NCBI RefSeq assembly: GCF_029210375.1
Contig: NZ_JARGER010000018.1
Location: 161,577-225,576, forward strand
From: Nocardioides sp. YIM 152315
GTDB taxonomy: Bacteria > Actinomycetota > Actinomycetes > Propionibacteriales > Nocardioidaceae
Direction of reading: 5' to 3'
DNA: 64,000 nt
Part shown: positions 27,555 to 36,388 of the stretch, one piece after another
Layout of the letters: each line of letters opens with the position of its first letter
Numbering within the stretch: position 1 is the first letter of the stretch
Made by a program: the position numbers and the translations under genes
Notes under the pieces: model-generated
What the model was told of the DNA's origin: nothing
Databases searched by the model: none
The model's input: only the letters and a program-made list of their open reading frames with translations

Positions 27555-27917
27555 ATGACGGAGAAGAGCAGGCTGCGACGCACCATCAGCCGGTGGGCCG
27601 ACTCCACCGACCAGGAGGTGCGCGACCTGCGCAAGACCCATGCCGAGCAGGGCTACCAGCAGATCGGCGAGGCCCCCGACCGTGAGCGCGTGCGGCTGCG
27701 CGGCACGCTGCAGACCGTGACGCTGCGCCCGCGCGGTGGGGTGCCGGCGCTGGAGGCGGAAATCACCGACGGCACCGGCATGCTCACGATCGTGTGGCTG
27801 GGCCGGCGCCGGATCACCGGCATCGCGCCGGGTCGCTCGATGTCGGTCGAGGGCCGGATCGGGCCGCAGGGCGGGCAGCGCATCCTCTTCAACCCCCGCT
27901 ACGAGCTCATCCCATGA
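27555..27917 (+). CDS. OB-fold nucleic-acid-binding protein (Rv2694c type)
   Basis: 120 residues. After a basic helical start (MTEKSRLRRTISRW), an OB-fold domain follows (VRLRGTLQTVTLRPRGG and GTGMLTIVWLGRR), resembling the RecG/DnaE-type tRNA-anti fold. Probably binds nucleic acid; partners unknown. ATG at 27555 has GGGGA upstream. Its stop overlaps the next ATG by four bases. Confidence 0.85.
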   Translation: MTEKSRLRRTISRWADSTDQEVRDLRKTHAEQGYQQIGEAPDRERVRLRGTLQTVTLRPRGGVPALEAEITDGTGMLTIVWLGRRRITGIAPGRSMSVEGRIGPQGGQRILFNPRYELIP

Positions 27918-28639
27918 GCCAGCCGGAGGCCCCCCAGCCCGAGGTCCGGGAGCCCACCGCCGGCGTCGAGACCGTCGAGGCCGTCGTCCGGGCGCAGATG
28001 TCCAAGGCGCTCGGCGGCCGACGGGGCATGGTGGAGGCGGCCGTGCCGACGATCGCCTTCACGGTGCTGTGGCTGACGACCCGCGAGATGCGGCTCGCGC
28101 TGTCGGTGAGCGTGGCCGCCGCGGTGGTGCTGCTGGCGATCCGTCTCGTGCAGCGCTCGACGGTGCAGTTCGCGCTCAACGCGCTCTTCGGCATCGGCAT
28201 CGGCTGGCTCTTCGTCACGATCTCCGCGAGCCGGGGCGGCACCGCGGACGACCAGGCCCTCGCCTACTTCCTGCCGGGCATCATCTACAACGCCGGCTAC
28301 TCCGTCGTGCTGGCCGTGACCTGCCTGGTCGGCTGGCCGCTCGTCGGCTTCATGGTCGGCAGCGTCACCGGCGATCCGACGGCCTGGCACCAGGACCGGC
28401 AGATCGTGCGGCTGTGCGCCCTGCTGACGTGGCTGCTCGCCATCCCGTGCGTGCTGCGGGTGATCGTGCAGGGTCCGATCTGGCTGGCCGGCAAGTCGGC
28501 CACGATCGAGCCCGACTCGGCGGTCGCCGCGCTCGGGATCCTCAAGATCGCGATGGGCTGGCCGCTGCAGCTGCTCGCGCTGTTCGCGATGGTCTGGGTG
28601 CTGTCGCGCAACCACACGCCCGTCGCCGCCAACGGTTGA
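27914..28639 (+). CDS. DUF3159 membrane protein
   Basis: 241 residues with five or six membrane helices after a soluble N-terminal arm. The family (Rv2693c type) shows FLPGIIYNAGYS and TGDPTAWHQD, both present. Function unknown; position next to the OB-fold gene is constant in actinobacteria. ATGA overlap with the upstream gene. Confidence 0.88.
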   Translation: MSQPEAPQPEVREPTAGVETVEAVVRAQMSKALGGRRGMVEAAVPTIAFTVLWLTTREMRLALSVSVAAAVVLLAIRLVQRSTVQFALNALFGIGIGWLFVTISASRGGTADDQALAYFLPGIIYNAGYSVVLAVTCLVGWPLVGFMVGSVTGDPTAWHQDRQIVRLCALLTWLLAIPCVLRVIVQGPIWLAGKSATIEPDSAVAALGILKIAMGWPLQLLALFAMVWVLSRNHTPVAANG

Positions 28640-28666
28640 GTCGTAGCGTCCGGAGCCCCCGACTCA
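28637..28666. terminator. Hairpin joining the stops of two convergent genes
   Basis: TGAGTCG (28637-28643) pairs with CGACTCA (28660-28666) around a 16-nt loop. Each arm contains a stop codon, one for DUF3159 and one for the TrkA gene. A short stem, so a weak bidirectional terminator at best. Confidence 0.45.
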
Positions 28667-29335
28667 GCCTCCGTGGGCGGAGGGGGCGAGCAGCCGCTCG
28701 AGGTTCTCCTCGACGTCGGCGGGCACGACGAACAGCAGCTCGTCGCCCGCCTCGACCGGCTGGTCGTCGTCGGGCACGTAGACCTGGCCGTCCCGCAGGA
28801 TCGTGACCAGCGCGCAGTTCTCGGGGAACGGGATGAGCCCGGCGGGCTTGCCGACGTACGGCGAGTCGGCGGGCAGCGTCATCTCGACGAGGTTGGCGTT
28901 GCCCTGGCGGAACGTGAACAGCCGGACCAGGTCGCCGACGGTGACGGCCTCCTCGACCAGCGCCGACATGATCCGCGGGGTCGAGACGTTGACGTCGACG
29001 CCCCACGCCTCGGTGAAGAGCCACTCGTTGTTGGGGTGGTTGACCCGCCCGACGGTCCGGGGCACGCCGAACTCGGTCTTGGCCAGCAGCGAGGTGACCA
29101 GGTTGACCTTGTCGTCGCCGGTCGCCGCGATCACGACGTCGCAGCGCTCCATCCGCGCCTCCTCGAGAGAGGAGAGCTCGCACGAGTCGGCCAGCAGCCA
29201 CTCGGCGTCCGGCACCCGCTCGGGCTTGATCGAGTCGGGGTTCTTGTCGATCAGCAGCACCTCGTGGCCGTTGTGGATCAGCTCCCGGGCGATGGAGCGC
29301 CCCACGGCGCCGGCACCGGCGATGGCAACTCGCAT
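28664..29335 (-). CDS. TrkA/RCK potassium-regulatory protein, second of pair
   Basis: 223 residues: an N-terminal RCK Rossmann domain (GAGAVGRSIAREL, Asp in LLIDKNP) and a C-terminal RCK-C domain. It binds NAD(H) or nucleotides and gates K+ uptake systems. Matches CeoC/CeoB of M. tuberculosis. ATG seven bases after the upstream TrkA stop with GAGG upstream, so the two form an operon. Confidence 0.9.
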   Translation of the reverse strand: MRVAIAGAGAVGRSIARELIHNGHEVLLIDKNPDSIKPERVPDAEWLLADSCELSSLEEARMERCDVVIAATGDDKVNLVTSLLAKTEFGVPRTVGRVNHPNNEWLFTEAWGVDVNVSTPRIMSALVEEAVTVGDLVRLFTFRQGNANLVEMTLPADSPYVGKPAGLIPFPENCALVTILRDGQVYVPDDDQPVEAGDELLFVVPADVEENLERLLAPSAHGG

Positions 29336-29342
29336 GGCGTCC

Positions 29343-30005
29343 TCAGCTCTCGTCCGGTCCGGCCTCGATGACCTGGTAGGCGTGGGCGGCGTGCTCCTCG
29401 CGCATGGCGACGTGGAGGATGTCGCCCTCCTGGATCACGCTGTCGCGGCTGGGAAGCATGCCCTCGCCGAGGCGGTCGATCCAGGCGATCCGGCTCTTCG
29501 ACTGCATCTGGAAGTCGACGGTCCGGTGGCCGATCCACGACTCGGGCGCCGGGATGTGGTCGACCCGGATGGTGCCGGAGGGGTCGCGGAAGTCCGGCTC
29601 GGCGCCCGCGGGCAGCAGCCGGCGGAGGATCTGGTCGGAGGTCCACTTCACCGTCGCGACCGTGGTGATGCCGAGCCGCTGGTAGACCTCGGCGCGGCCG
29701 GGGTCGTAGATGCGCGCCACGACCTGCTGGATCCCGAAGGTCTCGCGAGCCACCCGCGCCGCGATGATGTTGGAGTTGTCGCCGCTGGAGACAGCCGCGA
29801 ACGCGTCGGCGCGCCGTACCCCGGCCTTCTCGAGCACCTCCTGGTCGAAGCCCTGGCCGGTGACCTTGTCGCCGTTGAAGCCCGGGCCCAGACGGCGGAA
29901 CGCGTCCGGGTCGGCGTCGATGACCGACACGGTGTGGTTGCGGTCCTCGAGGCTGCGGGCGAGCGTCGAGCCGACCCGGCCACACCCCATGATCACGACG
30001 TGCAC
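29343..30005 (-). CDS. TrkA/RCK potassium-regulatory protein, first of pair
   Basis: 220 residues, starting VHVVIMGCGRVGSTLARSL with the RCK nucleotide-binding fold, followed by an RCK-C domain. GTG at 30005-30003; TAGCGT on the minus strand (30013-30018) lies seven bases upstream, preceded by TGT, so an extended -10 promoter and leaderless start are likely. Divergent from the APC permease it probably regulates; no TrkH or KtrB-type channel subunit is in the window. Confidence 0.9.
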   Translation of the reverse strand: MHVVIMGCGRVGSTLARSLEDRNHTVSVIDADPDAFRRLGPGFNGDKVTGQGFDQEVLEKAGVRRADAFAAVSSGDNSNIIAARVARETFGIQQVVARIYDPGRAEVYQRLGITTVATVKWTSDQILRRLLPAGAEPDFRDPSGTIRVDHIPAPESWIGHRTVDFQMQSKSRIAWIDRLGEGMLPSRDSVIQEGDILHVAMREEHAAHAYQVIEAGPDES

Positions 30006-30086
30006 GAGGCAGACGCTACAACAGGTGGTACGCCGCACCCGCGTGGATGCACCGCCTGTCACGAGCAAGGTCTAGCCTTTCCCGTC

Positions 30087-32135
30087 GTGGGTATCGGCGA
30101 CGTGTCGAAACGCGTGCTCCTCGGGCGCAAGCTGCGCAGCTCCCAGCTGGGGGAGACGCTGCTGCGGAAGCGCATCGCGCTGCCGGTCTTCGCCAGCGAC
30201 GCGCTGTCGTCGGTCGCCTACGCGCCGGACGAGATCTTCATCATGCTGTCGCTCGCGGGCGCCTCGGCGTACGTCTGGTCCTGGCAGATCGGCATCGCGG
30301 TCGCGGTCGTGATGACCGCGGTCGTGGCGTCCTATCGACAGACCGTGCACGCCTACCCGAGCGGCGGCGGCGACTACGAGGTCGCGACGGTCAACCTCGG
30401 GGCGACGGCCGGGACCACGGTCGCGAGCGCCCTGCTCGTCGACTACGTGCTGACCGTCGCGGTGTCGATCTCCTCGGGAGCGCAGTACGCCGCGTCCGCG
30501 ATCCCCGCCCTGTCGGAGCACGAGGTGACCGTGGCGAGCGTCGCGGTCCTGCTCCTGATGGCCATGAACCTGCGCGGCATCCGGGAGTCCGGGACGGTCT
30601 TCGCGGTCCCGACGTACGCCTTCATGGTCGCGATCCTGGGCATGGCCGCGTTCGGGCTCTTCCGCCTGGCCACCGGCGACCTGCCGAAGGTCACCAGCGC
30701 GAGCCTCGACCTCGTCCCCGAGCCCGGCTACGGCGACTCCATGACGACCCTCGCGCTGATGTTCCTGCTCGCACGCGCGTTCTCGTCCGGCTGCGCGGCG
30801 CTCACCGGCGTCGAGGCGATCTCGAACGGGGTGCCCGCCTTCCGGCGTCCCAAGAGCCGGAACGCCGCCACCACGCTGCTGCTGCTGGCGCTGATCGCGA
30901 TCACGATGATGATGAGCGTCATCGTGCTGGCCAAGCAGATGGGCATGCAGCTCGTCGACCCCGACGACCTCGACCGGCTGACGCGCAACGGCGAGCCGTT
31001 GCCCGCGGGCTACGACCAGCACACCGCGATCTCCCAGATCGCCGACGCGCTCTTCCAGGACTTCCGCCCGGGCTTCTACCTCATCGTGACGGTCACCGGC
31101 GTCATCCTCGTGCTCGCGGCGAACACCGCGTTCAACGGGTTCCCGGTACTCGGCTCGATCCTCGCGCGCGACGGGTTCGCGCCCCGGGCACTCGGCTCGC
31201 GCGGCGACCGCCTCGCCTACAGCAACGGCATCGTCTTCCTCGCCGCGATGGCGATCGTCCTGATCGTCGCCTTCGGCGCCGAGCCGACCCGGCTGATCCA
31301 GCTCTACATCGTCGGCGTCTTCGTGTCGTTCAACCTCAGCCAGCTCGGCATGATCCGCCACTGGACCCGGCACCTGAAGACCGAGAGGGATCCGGCGGTA
31401 CGCCGCCGCATGTTCCGCTCGCGGATCATCAACACCATCGGTCTCGCGCTCACGGCGGTCGTCCTCGTCGTCGTGCTGATCACCAAGTTCTTCGCCGGTG
31501 CGTGGATCACGATCCTGGCGATGCTGGCCTTCTTCATGCTCATGCGCGGCATCCACCGCCACTACGACAACGTCAACGACGAGCTCGCCGCCGACGAGGA
31601 GGACAAGGTCATGCCGACCCGGGTCCACGCGATCGTGCTGGTCTCGAAGCTGCACAAGCCGACGCTGCGGGCGCTCGCGTTCGCGAAGGCGACCCGTCCG
31701 AACGTGCTCGAGGGGGTCTACGTCTCCGTCGACGCCGCGGCCACCAACCGACTCCTCGAGGAGTGGGACGAGCGCAACATCGACATCCCGCTCAAGGTGC
31801 TGCACTCGCCCTACCGCGAGCTGGTGCGCCCGATCGTCGAGTACGCGATGGAGATCAAGAAGGCCAACCCGCGAGGCGTCGTCTCGGTCTACATCCCGGA
31901 GTACGTCGTGGGCCGCTGGTGGGAGCAGGTGCTGCACAACCAGACCGCGCTCCGCCTCAAGGGGCGGCTGCTGTTCGCGCCCGGCGTCATGGTGACCTCG
32001 GTGCCCTACCAGCTGCGCTCGTCCGAGCTCGTCCGGGAGCGGGAGGAGCGCGAGGGCGTGTGGGTGCGACCGACGGAGCTGCGGCTGGGCAACGTGCGCA
32101 CCCGCCGGCCCAACGACCGCCAGATCCAGAAGTGA
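30087..32135 (+). CDS. APC-superfamily permease, KimA/KUP-like potassium transporter
   Basis: 682 residues: about 12 helices of the amino-acid/polyamine/cation fold, then a ~170-residue cytosolic domain (VHAIVLVSKLHKPTLRAL) resembling a universal-stress fold. This is the layout of Bacillus KimA, a high-affinity K+/H+ symporter controlled by c-di-AMP through the C-terminal domain; the corresponding mycobacterial gene is Rv2690c. The two divergent RCK genes support K+ rather than amino acids as substrate. GTG with TAGCCT (30073-30078) eight bases upstream, leaderless. GTGA overlap with the methyltransferase gene. Confidence 0.82.
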   Translation: MGIGDVSKRVLLGRKLRSSQLGETLLRKRIALPVFASDALSSVAYAPDEIFIMLSLAGASAYVWSWQIGIAVAVVMTAVVASYRQTVHAYPSGGGDYEVATVNLGATAGTTVASALLVDYVLTVAVSISSGAQYAASAIPALSEHEVTVASVAVLLLMAMNLRGIRESGTVFAVPTYAFMVAILGMAAFGLFRLATGDLPKVTSASLDLVPEPGYGDSMTTLALMFLLARAFSSGCAALTGVEAISNGVPAFRRPKSRNAATTLLLLALIAITMMMSVIVLAKQMGMQLVDPDDLDRLTRNGEPLPAGYDQHTAISQIADALFQDFRPGFYLIVTVTGVILVLAANTAFNGFPVLGSILARDGFAPRALGSRGDRLAYSNGIVFLAAMAIVLIVAFGAEPTRLIQLYIVGVFVSFNLSQLGMIRHWTRHLKTERDPAVRRRMFRSRIINTIGLALTAVVLVVVLITKFFAGAWITILAMLAFFMLMRGIHRHYDNVNDELAADEEDKVMPTRVHAIVLVSKLHKPTLRALAFAKATRPNVLEGVYVSVDAAATNRLLEEWDERNIDIPLKVLHSPYRELVRPIVEYAMEIKKANPRGVVSVYIPEYVVGRWWEQVLHNQTALRLKGRLLFAPGVMVTSVPYQLRSSELVREREEREGVWVRPTELRLGNVRTRRPNDRQIQK

Positions 32136-33253
32136 CCGGCCAGCGAGGTCGCCGGCCGCGGGCGCGTCGGGCCCGCGGTGCCTCCCGGGTCGGCGAGCGG
32201 TTCGAAGTCGTCGTCGGCCCCGTCGCGCACGGCGGACACTGCGTGGCCCGGCTCGACGGCGGCCGCGTCGTCTTCGTCCGGCACGCGATCCCCGGCGAGC
32301 GAGTGGTCGTCGAGATCACCGAGGGCACAGACGGCGACCGCTTCTGGCGCGGCGACGCCGTCGAGGTGCTCCAGCCCTCACCCGACCGGGTCACGCCGCC
32401 GTGCCCGTACGCCGGGCCCGGGCGCTGCGGCGGCTGCGACCTTCAGCACGTCGACCTCGCACGCCAGCGCACGCTCAAGGCCGACGTCGTCCGCGAGCAG
32501 CTCGCCCGGCTGGCCGGCCTCGACCGCGACGTGGTCGTCGAGGCGGTCCCGGGCGACGACCACGGCCTGGGCTGGCGCACCCGGCAGCGCTACGTCGACC
32601 TGCCCGGCGGCGGCCGAGGGATGCGCAAGCACCGGTCGCACGACGTGGTCCGGGTCGAGACCTGCCTGATCGAGGCGCCCGAACCGGCCGGCCACCGCGC
32701 GCTCGGCCGCTCGTTCGAGGTCGCCGACGGTGGCTTCTGGCAGGTGCACCCCGGGGCACCCGACGCGCTGGTCACCGCGGTCCTCGAGATGCTGCGGCCC
32801 CGGTCGGGCGAGCGGTGCCTCGACCTCTACGCCGGCGTGGGGCTCTTCGCCGCGTTCCTGCTCGACGCCGTGGGGGAGTCGGGCCGCGTCGTCGCGATCG
32901 AGGGCGACCCGGCGGCGTCCGCGCTGTCGGCTGCCAACTGCCCGGGCGTGGAGGTGCGCGCCGGCGGCGTGGCCGAGGTGCTCGCCAGTGCGTACGACGA
33001 GTCGTTCGACCTCGTGGTGCTCGACCCGCCCCGCGAGGGCGCCCGACGCCCGGTCGTCGAGGCGGTCGCGGCCCGCGCGCCGAGGGCGGTCGCCTACGTC
33101 GCGTGCGACCCCGCCGCACTGGCGCGCGACCTGGCGACGTTCGCCGAGCTGGGCTACGAGCTGCGTGAGCTGCGCGCCTTCGACCTCTTCCCGATGACAC
33201 ATCATGTGGAGTGCGTGGCGCTGCTCGAGAAGAGCCGCTCTGACCTGCGGTGA
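32132..33253 (+). CDS. TRAM-domain class I RNA (uracil-C5) methyltransferase
   Basis: 373 residues. An N-terminal TRAM domain (AHGGHCVARLDGGRVVFVRHAIPGE in part), Cys91, Cys99, Cys102 (CPYAGPGRCGGC) as Fe-S ligands with a further Cys, then a SAM Rossmann fold (DLYAGVGLFA, DPPREG) and the catalytic Cys in ACDPAALARDL. TrmA/RumA family; probably makes m5U in tRNA or rRNA. It matches Rv2689c and is coupled by GTGA overlap to the permease. This is the last gene of the conserved block. Confidence 0.88.
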   Translation: MTGQRGRRPRARRARGASRVGERFEVVVGPVAHGGHCVARLDGGRVVFVRHAIPGERVVVEITEGTDGDRFWRGDAVEVLQPSPDRVTPPCPYAGPGRCGGCDLQHVDLARQRTLKADVVREQLARLAGLDRDVVVEAVPGDDHGLGWRTRQRYVDLPGGGRGMRKHRSHDVVRVETCLIEAPEPAGHRALGRSFEVADGGFWQVHPGAPDALVTAVLEMLRPRSGERCLDLYAGVGLFAAFLLDAVGESGRVVAIEGDPAASALSAANCPGVEVRAGGVAEVLASAYDESFDLVVLDPPREGARRPVVEAVAARAPRAVAYVACDPAALARDLATFAELGYELRELRAFDLFPMTHHVECVALLEKSRSDLR

Positions 33254-33539
33254 CGTGATTTGGCAGCGAGCTTCCAGACGTCCTCGAGTCCGCCTGAGGG
33301 CGCACTTTGTGTCACAGCACTCAACCCTTCACCATCGCTGCGCAATGTCGATGACCGCAGGCGACGAACCGGCGTCACCGGTTCGTCCTCGGCGCAGTCG
33401 ACGACGCGACGCGTCAGTCTCCGCCAGGCATGCGTCGCCGCATGCAGTACATACCGACGAGCACTGGAGCCACGTTTCCATGCACCTGCTGAGAAGCTCT
33501 CCGCTAACCGCGGCGGTCGGGCCCAGTCCCCGTCAAACG
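33254..33539. other. Non-coding stretch at the edge of the conserved block
   Basis: 286 bp between the methyltransferase gene and the peroxiredoxin terminator. Open frames across it lack ribosome binding sites and family resemblance. No integrase, tRNA or direct repeat marks a junction here. Confidence 0.5.
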
Positions 33540-33560
33540 CGTTGCGCGATTGGCGCAACG
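33540..33560 (-). terminator. Hairpin downstream of the peroxiredoxin gene
   Basis: CGTTGCGC (33540-33547) pairs perfectly with GCGCAACG (33553-33560) around a five-base loop, three bases beyond the stop of the leftward peroxiredoxin gene. No T-run. Confidence 0.6.
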
Positions 33561-33563
33561 TCG

Positions 33564-34085
33564 TCAGTGACCTGCGGAGCCGCTGACGTAGCGGACCATA
33601 CCCGTCACGTCGTCGGGCATGAGCCGTCCGATGGCTCCGCTGGAGTAGACGCTCACCACGACGTTCCCGGATGGGTCGAGGAGAAAGCCCGTTGACTGGA
33701 GGTAGGCCGGATCGGAGTTGACGAAGGCACCGGTTGCTGCCGACACGGCCGTCGGGTCGGCGCTGTGTCCGACAGGGAAGGTCAGTCCGAGGTCCGTGAT
33801 CAGTGTTGCGGTCGCCGTCTCGTCGTCGCTCGAGAGCGCCGCGACCTTGACGCCGGCCTCCGCGAGGCGGTCGCTGCTCCGCTGGAATGCGCGCAGCTGC
33901 GTGTTGCAGTAGGGGCACCAGGAGCCGCGGAAGAACAGCACCACGGCGAAGCTTCCAGCGAACGCGTCTGGGAGGACCATGGACTTGCCACCTGGCTGGG
34001 TGAGAGTCAGCTTGGGGAATGCATCTCCCGCGTTCAGTAGTGTCACCACAGTCTCCTCGTTGTCGCCGAAGGGGTCCTCGGTCAT
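33564..34085 (-). CDS. Peroxiredoxin, AhpC/TSA redoxin family
   Basis: 173 residues. The thioredoxin-fold active site FFRGSWCPYC places the peroxidatic Cys57 and a nearby Cys60. The Arg of FRGSW is typical for this family. It reduces H2O2 or organic peroxides using thiol donors. ATG at 34085; an upstream in-frame ATG at 34118 adds residues unlike the family. The gene stands alone, with a hairpin behind it. Confidence 0.85.
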   Translation of the reverse strand: MTEDPFGDNEETVVTLLNAGDAFPKLTLTQPGGKSMVLPDAFAGSFAVVLFFRGSWCPYCNTQLRAFQRSSDRLAEAGVKVAALSSDDETATATLITDLGLTFPVGHSADPTAVSAATGAFVNSDPAYLQSTGFLLDPSGNVVVSVYSSGAIGRLMPDDVTGMVRYVSGSAGH

Positions 34086-34676
34086 AGGCCTGTCTGCGAG
34101 TTGGTGGCACGAAGCCACGGCGTCTTACCCGGGCTGCTCTCGAGCCACGCCGAGGCGGTGGCGGCCCTCCCGTTCTGGTCCGGCTGTCCAACCACCTGGT
34201 CCCGGGAGCCGACGGCCGTCGCCTCCGGACGGTCGCCCCACCCTGGGATCCCCCTCCTCGGCTGTCTGGTGCCGTCGAACGGCCAACGTCGACGACACGG
34301 TCAGCACCCTGTCTCGAAAGGCGAACCCGTGGGGCGTCACGGCCCGGCTGATCGCGATGAAGCCGGGTGAGGCGGCCCGGTGAAACCAATGACAGCGCTC
34401 CTCGATCCACTGGGAGTGTCGGTCGGACATCGTCGTTCCCACGAGCTGGGGGAGGGTGACCGCTACGAAGATGAGGGAAGAAGCGCCGGCTCGCCTGTCA
34501 CGAACGCTCGGGGCGCCCGGCCTGCACAGGCGATCGACCTGGTCCGCGGCTGGATGACGCCGACCGCGACAGGACTGGTTCGCGGGTCGGGCGGACCAGT
34601 GAGCCACTCCCGACGCACGAAGGTGCTGCAGTGGAACCGGCTCAGCACGGCGAAACACGAGTCAGGAGAAGAAGAG
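34086..34676. other. 591-bp intergenic region without a recognisable gene
   Basis: Lies between the divergent peroxiredoxin and VOC genes. Open frames in both directions are Arg/Ser rich and have no family resemblance, so they look like chance frames of GC-rich DNA. The right end carries the AGGAG of the VOC gene. Probably decayed sequence plus the two promoters. Confidence 0.45.
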
Positions 34677-35015
34677 ATGACGGCAGACATCGCGGCAATC
34701 GTCTTCAGTTGCCGGGAACCCCGAAGGGTCGCCGAGTTCTGGGCGCACGTCCTGGGGCGCGACGTTGCGGCAACGGCAGGCGAAGAGTCCGCCGCGGTCC
34801 TGGCGCAGATCCCCCTGTTCTTCCGCCGGGCGGAGGCGGGATCGACGAACGCCGGCGGCGTCCACCTCGACCTCAGCACCGAGGACCTCGACGCCGAAGC
34901 AGCTCGTCTTCGTGGGCTCGGCGCCACCGAGGTCCGGCGCAACCAGTGGCACTCCACCGAATCGGTCACGTTCGTCGACATCGAGGGGAACCAGTTCGAC
35001 CTGATCGCTGACTGA
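34677..35015 (+). CDS. VOC-fold (glyoxalase/dioxygenase superfamily) protein
   Basis: 112 residues: one VOC module pair starting with FSCREPRRVAEFWAHVLG and ending VTFVDIEGNQFDLI, as in the Glyoxalase_6 group. It includes GGVHLDLSTED where metal ligands or substrate contacts usually lie. No specific reaction can be assigned; some relatives give drug resistance. AGGAG nine bases upstream of the ATG supports the start. Confidence 0.82.
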   Translation: MTADIAAIVFSCREPRRVAEFWAHVLGRDVAATAGEESAAVLAQIPLFFRRAEAGSTNAGGVHLDLSTEDLDAEAARLRGLGATEVRRNQWHSTESVTFVDIEGNQFDLIAD

Positions 35016-35058
35016 GCGAAGGGCCCAGTATTCGCGGGCCGAGGACGGGTGAACCCAG

Positions 35059-36135
35059 TCAGTGCAGTGCCGCACCGGACGTCGCGTCGAACAGGTGCAC
35101 ACTGGTGGGATCCGTCTGGACGTGCACGACGTCGCCAGGTACCTGCTTGCGGCGTCCGTCGACGCGGATCGTGATGTGCTCAGGAGTTCCCTCGACGTCG
35201 GACGAGCCGTAGATGAACGCGTCCGAACCCAGCTCCTCGACCACGTTCACCGTCACGGGGAGCCCCTCGCCGGGACCGACGACCCGCCACGCCTCGGGCC
35301 GCACGCCCACGGTGATCGGTCCTCGCGCGGAGGCCGCCAAGGAGCGTTCGACCGGCATGGTGGACCTGCCGATCCGAACGCCAGCCTCGGTCAACGTCGC
35401 CGACATCAGGTTCATCGCCGGCGAGCCGATGAAACCTGCGACGAAGACGTTGGCGGGCCTGTCGTAGAGAGCGAGCGGCGTGTCGGCCTGCTGGAGCACC
35501 CCGTCGTCGAGTACGACGACCCGGTCGCCCATCGTCATCGCCTCGACCTGATCGTGAGTGACGTAGACCGTCGTGATGCCGAGGCGATGTTGTAGTGCGG
35601 CGATCTGCGTGCGCGTGGACACCCGCAGCTTGGCGTCCAGGTTGGAGAGCGGTTCGTCCATGCAGAACACCTGTGGTTGGCGGACGATGGCACGTCCCAT
35701 CGCGACGCGCTGACGCTGCCCCCCGGAAAGTGCCCTGGGCTTGCGGTCCAGGTACTCGGTCAGGTCGAGGAGCTTGGCCGCCTCGTGGACGCGCCTGTTG
35801 CGTTCGGTCGACCGCACCCCGGCCATCTTCAGTGCGAACTCCATGTTCTCGCCGACGCTCATATGGGGATAGAGCGCGTAGTTCTGAAAGACCATCGCGA
35901 TGTCCCGGTCCTTGGGAGGCGCGTGCGTGACGTCGCTCTTGCCGATGAAGATCTTGCCGCTCGTGACCTCCTCCAGCCCCGCAAGCATGCGCAGGCAGGT
36001 GGACTTGCCGGACCCTGACGGGCCGACCAGGACGATGAACTCGCCATCCGCGACCTCAAGGCTGAAGTCGTTGACAGCGGGTGCGTCTGCCCCCGGATAG
36101 AGGTGCTCCGTGTGCTGATAAGTGACCGAAGCCAT
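35059..36135 (-). CDS. ABC transporter ATPase, UgpC/MsiK-type multi-sugar energiser
   Basis: 358 residues: Walker A GPSGSGKST (38-46), Q-loop QNYALYP, signature LSGGQRQR, Walker B with Glu in CMDEPLSNLD, switch His in THD, and a C-terminal TOBE/MalK domain. It hydrolyses ATP for CUT1-type carbohydrate importers. No permease or binding protein gene is nearby, so it probably serves several importers, as MsiK does in Streptomyces. AAAGGATGTGAA before the ATG is a good ribosome binding site. Confidence 0.88.
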   Translation of the reverse strand: MASVTYQHTEHLYPGADAPAVNDFSLEVADGEFIVLVGPSGSGKSTCLRMLAGLEEVTSGKIFIGKSDVTHAPPKDRDIAMVFQNYALYPHMSVGENMEFALKMAGVRSTERNRRVHEAAKLLDLTEYLDRKPRALSGGQRQRVAMGRAIVRQPQVFCMDEPLSNLDAKLRVSTRTQIAALQHRLGITTVYVTHDQVEAMTMGDRVVVLDDGVLQQADTPLALYDRPANVFVAGFIGSPAMNLMSATLTEAGVRIGRSTMPVERSLAASARGPITVGVRPEAWRVVGPGEGLPVTVNVVEELGSDAFIYGSSDVEGTPEHITIRVDGRRKQVPGDVVHVQTDPTSVHLFDATSGAALH

Positions 36136-36388
36136 TTCACATCCTTTCGCCCTGCCGAGCCTTCGCCGAACCGCACCACCCGGTCACGCACATCCGTGCG
36201 CCGCCACGGAGTCGTACCGGACATCCATCGACTCATTCGGGTCGATGCCGCACGCCACGTGGTCCTGCACCTTCGTGTCAGCCGGGAGCCAAGGTCTTAG
36301 CAGAGAAGATCCGGGCGAGGTGCCGGCGCTCGCATGGGCCGCCTTGCTGCCGCTCCCAGTTCGGACGAGGGGCCCGGGTAAGGGATAC

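Noticed and set aside
33204..33695. Rightward open frame across the 3' end of the methyltransferase gene and the peroxiredoxin gene
   Set aside because: No start signal and low-complexity composition; it overlaps two real genes and a terminator hairpin.
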